DNA of 6,614 bases from Rickettsiales bacterium. Lineage in GTDB: Bacteria > Pseudomonadota > Alphaproteobacteria > Rickettsiales > UBA8987. A program made the translations under genes and the position numbers. The stretch's first letter is position 1; each line of letters begins with the position of its first letter. The notes beneath the pieces are model-generated. The model was not told the origin of the DNA. It did no database searches and saw nothing but the letters and a program-made list of their open reading frames with translations. The stretch lies in contig JAHDHN010000004.1 of assembly GCA_020631295.1 (NCBI GenBank), positions 32,501 to 39,114 on the forward strand. The letters run 5' to 3'. Shown piece after piece: positions 4,153 through 6,614 of this stretch.

Positions 4153-6614
4153 ATGAAGGGTTATGAGTTAAAAAATCGTATTGTGATGTGGCTGCTGCTC
4201 GCCCTCATCATTTCCATTGTGTACACATTGGTAGTCTTCGTTACCGATGTGCTTTTTTACGGCACTGATGTGTTCAAACAAGGCCTTGGCTTTGGTGATT
4301 TTTTTGCGGCTTACGGTGAAATAACCGATTGGTGGTTTGCCAACCGCTCTGCAGTATCCATGAACGATACCATGAAGCTGGGCTTGCCCGCCCTTGGTGG
4401 TGTGGTGTTGTTTGGTATGATTATTTTTGCCATGCGTGCACCGCTGCAAGATTTTAAATTATTCAAGCCGAAAGAGACCCTGCATGGTGATGCCAAATGG
4501 GCCAGTGAGAAGGAAATTAAAGCGGCGGGTCTTCGCTCAAAAAAGGGGATGCTGGTTGGGCAAACCGGCCGCGGCTATTTGATCGCTGACGGTTACCAAC
4601 ACTCACTGCTTTTTGCACCTACCGGTTCTGGTAAGGGTGTGGGCTTTGTAATTCCTAACCTGCTTTATTGGGAAGAGTCCCTCATTTGTCACGATATTAA
4701 ACTGGAAAACTGGGAAATCACCAGCGGCTATCGCGAGCGTGAAATGGGGCAAGATGTGTATCTGTGGAACCCCGCCAGCCCAGACGGTATCACCCATTGT
4801 TATAACCCGCTTGAATTTGTGAGTGAAAAAATGGGGCAGATGGTGGATGATGTACAGAAAATCTCCAACCTATTATTGCCTGAGCAAGAATTTTGGCAGA
4901 ATGAAGCACGTTCGCTCTTTGTAGGTGTAGCGCTTTATTTGTTATGTGTGCCGGAAAAAACCAAATCCTTTGGCGAGGTGGTGCGTACGCTTCGTAGTGA
5001 CGATGTGGTCTATAATCTGGCGGTAGTGTTGGATACGTTGGGCAAGCAGATCCACCCGATTGCCTATATGAACATTGCAGCCTTCTTGCAAAAGGCGGAT
5101 AAAGAACGCTCTGGTGTGATTTCCACGCTGAATTCCTCGTTGGAACTCTGGGCCAACCCGTTGATTGATACGGCCACGGCCAGCAGTGATTTTGATTTTC
5201 ACTATTTTAAGAAAAAAGCCACCACGGTCTATGTGGGTTTGACGCCGGATAATATTGAGCGTTTGATGCCACTGATGCAGATTTTCTACCAGCAGGCTTC
5301 GCAGATTATGACCAAGCATATGCCCCGCGACGATGAACCGCTGGGCGTGTTGTTTATGATGGATGAGTTTCCTACACTGGGGAACATGGTGCAGTTTAAG
5401 AGCGGTATTGCCTATTTCCGTGGGTACCATCTGCGCTTGTTTTTGATCATTCAGGATACAGAGCAGCTGAAGGATCACTATGAAGAAGCAGGGATGAACT
5501 CGTTCCTGTCCAACGCGACCTACCGTATTACTTTTGCTGCAAACAACGTGGAAACAGCGAATTTGATTTCGCAGCTGATTGGTAACAAAACCGTGAAGCA
5601 GGTATCGCGTAACAGCCCGGTGTTCTTGGATTTGAACCCGGCATCGCGTTCGAAGCACGTATCTGAAATTCAGCGTGCCTTGCTGTTACCGCAAGAGGTG
5701 ATTGGCCTGCCTAGAGATGAGCAGATTATTTTGGTAGAATCCTCTCCACCGATTAAGACCAAAAAGATTTTTTATTATAAAGATCCGTTCTTTACCAAGC
5801 GCTTGATGGACCCAAACCATGTGCCTACGCAAGAGCCATATGACCCGGCGAAGAAAAAGGAAGAGGAAGAGGCCAAGAAGAAAGCCGAAGAAGAAGCCAA
5901 GGCCAAGGAGGAAGAAGAGGCGCGTAAAAAAGAGGAAGAAGAAAATAAAGCAAAAGCGGCTGCAGCGCCGGCAGAGGATAATGCAGCTGAGGAAGATTTT
6001 GATCCGTTCTCGTTTGACGATGATCCGTTTAGCTTTGATGACGACCCGTTTGCTCCGCCAAAGGAAGATACGGCAGAGAGTGCAGAAAAAAGCGATGCAG
6101 AGACGAGTGAAACAGAAGAAGTAGCTGCGGCAGATAAAGCCGAAGAGGATGAGGTGTTTGATCCGTTTGCAGAAGATGATGATGATCCATTCTCGTTTGA
6201 TGATGATCCGTTTGATCCATTTGCGGATGATGATACGGATGAGAGCAAAGAAGAGAAGCAGGAAACAGCAGAGGCCGCAGTGCCAGATCAACAGCCAGAA
6301 GCTGAGCCAGAGTCTAAGCCAGCAGAGGACACTTCGTTACAAGGCTCCTTGTCTTTAGACGATGCTATTACCAGTGAAGCACCGCTGATTAGTGAAGCGC
6401 CACAGGAAAATAATCCTTTTGCAAAAGAGGAGCCAGCTGCGGATGAAACGCTGTCTGCGCCGGTGGCAGATACCAGCCCAGTGGGTGAGGAAGAGGATAT
6501 TTTTGCCGCCGCCGCACCTACTATTGCTATGGATGAGCAGGGTGATACTGCAGGCGATGGCTCTGATGCCTCAGGCAATATTATGGGGCCTGCTGCAGAT
6601 GAGGACAGCATTGA
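4153..6614 (+). CDS. virD4: VirD4/RvhD4-type type IV secretion coupling ATPase with long acidic DPF-rich tail, 3' end cut by window edge
   Basis: VirD4 proteins are inner-membrane hexameric ATPases that bring substrates to a type IV secretion channel. The frame is open for 820 codons to the window edge. Two hydrophobic segments (about 11-36 and 76-95) bracket a short periplasmic loop. The cytoplasmic part opens with LHGDAKWASEKEI (110-122), then Walker A in FAPTGSGKGVG (154-164) and Walker B in LFMMDEFPTLG (400-410). Conserved T4CP blocks such as DIKLENWE (181-188), FLQKADKERSGV (311-322), IAYFRGYHLRLFLIIQDTEQL (419-439) and LPRDEQIIL (519-527) are intact. Wording is very close to rickettsial RvhD4 as I recall it. 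After residue 563 comes a Lys/Glu coiled coil (566-603), then over 210 acidic residues with DPF motifs. No strong Shine-Dalgarno precedes ATG 4153; GTG 4144 or 4147 are alternatives. No virB gene is in view. Confidence 0.94.
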   Translation, partial: MKGYELKNRIVMWLLLALIISIVYTLVVFVTDVLFYGTDVFKQGLGFGDFFAAYGEITDWWFANRSAVSMNDTMKLGLPALGGVVLFGMIIFAMRAPLQDFKLFKPKETLHGDAKWASEKEIKAAGLRSKKGMLVGQTGRGYLIADGYQHSLLFAPTGSGKGVGFVIPNLLYWEESLICHDIKLENWEITSGYREREMGQDVYLWNPASPDGITHCYNPLEFVSEKMGQMVDDVQKISNLLLPEQEFWQNEARSLFVGVALYLLCVPEKTKSFGEVVRTLRSDDVVYNLAVVLDTLGKQIHPIAYMNIAAFLQKADKERSGVISTLNSSLELWANPLIDTATASSDFDFHYFKKKATTVYVGLTPDNIERLMPLMQIFYQQASQIMTKHMPRDDEPLGVLFMMDEFPTLGNMVQFKSGIAYFRGYHLRLFLIIQDTEQLKDHYEEAGMNSFLSNATYRITFAANNVETANLISQLIGNKTVKQVSRNSPVFLDLNPASRSKHVSEIQRALLLPQEVIGLPRDEQIILVESSPPIKTKKIFYYKDPFFTKRLMDPNHVPTQEPYDPAKKKEEEEAKKKAEEEAKAKEEEEARKKEEEENKAKAAAAPAEDNAAEEDFDPFSFDDDPFSFDDDPFAPPKEDTAESAEKSDAETSETEEVAAADKAEEDEVFDPFAEDDDDPFSFDDDPFDPFADDDTDESKEEKQETAEAAVPDQQPEAEPESKPAEDTSLQGSLSLDDAITSEAPLISEAPQENNPFAKEEPAADETLSAPVADTSPVGEEEDIFAAAAPTIAMDEQGDTAGDGSDASGNIMGPAADEDSI
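5848..5961 (+). other. Lys/Glu-rich coiled-coil linker in VirD4
   Basis: Codons 566-603 encode an alternating Lys/Glu/Ala stretch (AKKKEEEEAKKKAEEEAKAK onward) typical of a single charged helix or coiled coil. It separates the ATPase body from the acidic tail and could act as a stiff spacer or an oligomer contact. Low-complexity charged stretches also grow by slippage, so a structural role is an inference. Confidence 0.6.
6001..6222 (+). repeat. DPF-motif repeat region in the VirD4 tail
   Basis: Two clusters encode DPF tripeptides. Residues 617-633 hold three in DPFSFDDDPFSFDDDPF, a 7-residue tandem repeat (21 bases at DNA level). Residues 669-690 hold four in the order FDPF, DDPFSFDDDPF, DPF. 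An additional NPF is at residues 754-756. The 30-base stretches at 6001-6030 and 6184-6213 match at 28 positions; both differences are synonymous third-codon changes. This indicates duplication with the peptide kept under constraint. Confidence 0.7.

Noticed and set aside
4942..5658. Minus-strand 238-codon open frame opposite virD4
   Set aside because: Antisense to the conserved ATPase core; His/Gln-rich shadow composition and no recognisable domain.
5819..6124. Plus-strand frame giving a very basic Arg/Lys-rich protein
   Set aside because: It is a frame-shifted reading of the Lys/Glu coiled coil of VirD4, whose frame is open and homologous on both sides.
5686..6291. Long minus-strand open frame rich in Phe, Ile and Arg opposite the virD4 tail
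   Set aside because: It is the antisense shadow of GAA/GAT-rich codons of the acidic tail; the residue mix is extreme and there is no start signal or family resemblance.

Overview
The window looks like a chromosomal segment of an alphaproteobacterium, most probably of the Rickettsiales or a related host-associated lineage. The evidence is a compact DUF2155 protein (a family typical of Alphaproteobacteria), an omega subunit with a long acidic tail, and a VirD4 coupling protein whose conserved blocks read like rickettsial RvhD4. Base composition looks mid-range, unlike the strongly AT-rich Rickettsia genomes, so the genus is not resolved. Taxonomy is inferred from remembered family patterns, not from a search.

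Layout, left to right. (1) Bases 1-422, minus strand: bamE, an outer-membrane-assembly lipoprotein cut by the left edge, with a good sigma70-type promoter at 460-488. (2) Bases 534-3290, plus strand: a housekeeping run rpmF (ribosomal protein L32), plsX and fabH (entry to phospholipid and fatty-acid synthesis), then a small secreted DUF2155 protein. plsX and fabH overlap by 11 bases and the DUF2155 gene follows fabH by 12 bases with its own strong Shine-Dalgarno, so these three probably form one transcript. A 16-base sequence matching the chromosomal parS centromere site at 15 of 16 positions lies between rpmF and plsX. (3) Bases 3307-3729, minus strand: rpoZ (RNA polymerase omega), convergent with the DUF2155 gene and only 16 bases from it. 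(4) Bases 3730-4152: a 423-base gene-free region between divergent genes, rich in inverted repeats. It holds a perfect 11-base-arm palindrome just upstream of rpoZ, two hairpins placed end to end, and a pair of 32-base hairpin units in inverted orientation whose differences are compensatory. (5) Base 4153 to the right edge, plus strand: virD4, the type IV secretion coupling ATPase, cut by the right edge. Its ATPase body is followed by a charged coiled-coil segment and a long acidic tail with seven DPF motifs and one NPF.

The left half is ordinary cell-envelope and translation machinery. The right side is more distinctive: a virD4 that is not preceded by virB8-virB11 (the usual rickettsial arrangement), sitting behind a palindrome-rich spacer and carrying a tail that could recruit secretion substrates or adaptors. 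No tRNA, rRNA, CRISPR array, insertion sequence or convincing terminator was seen.
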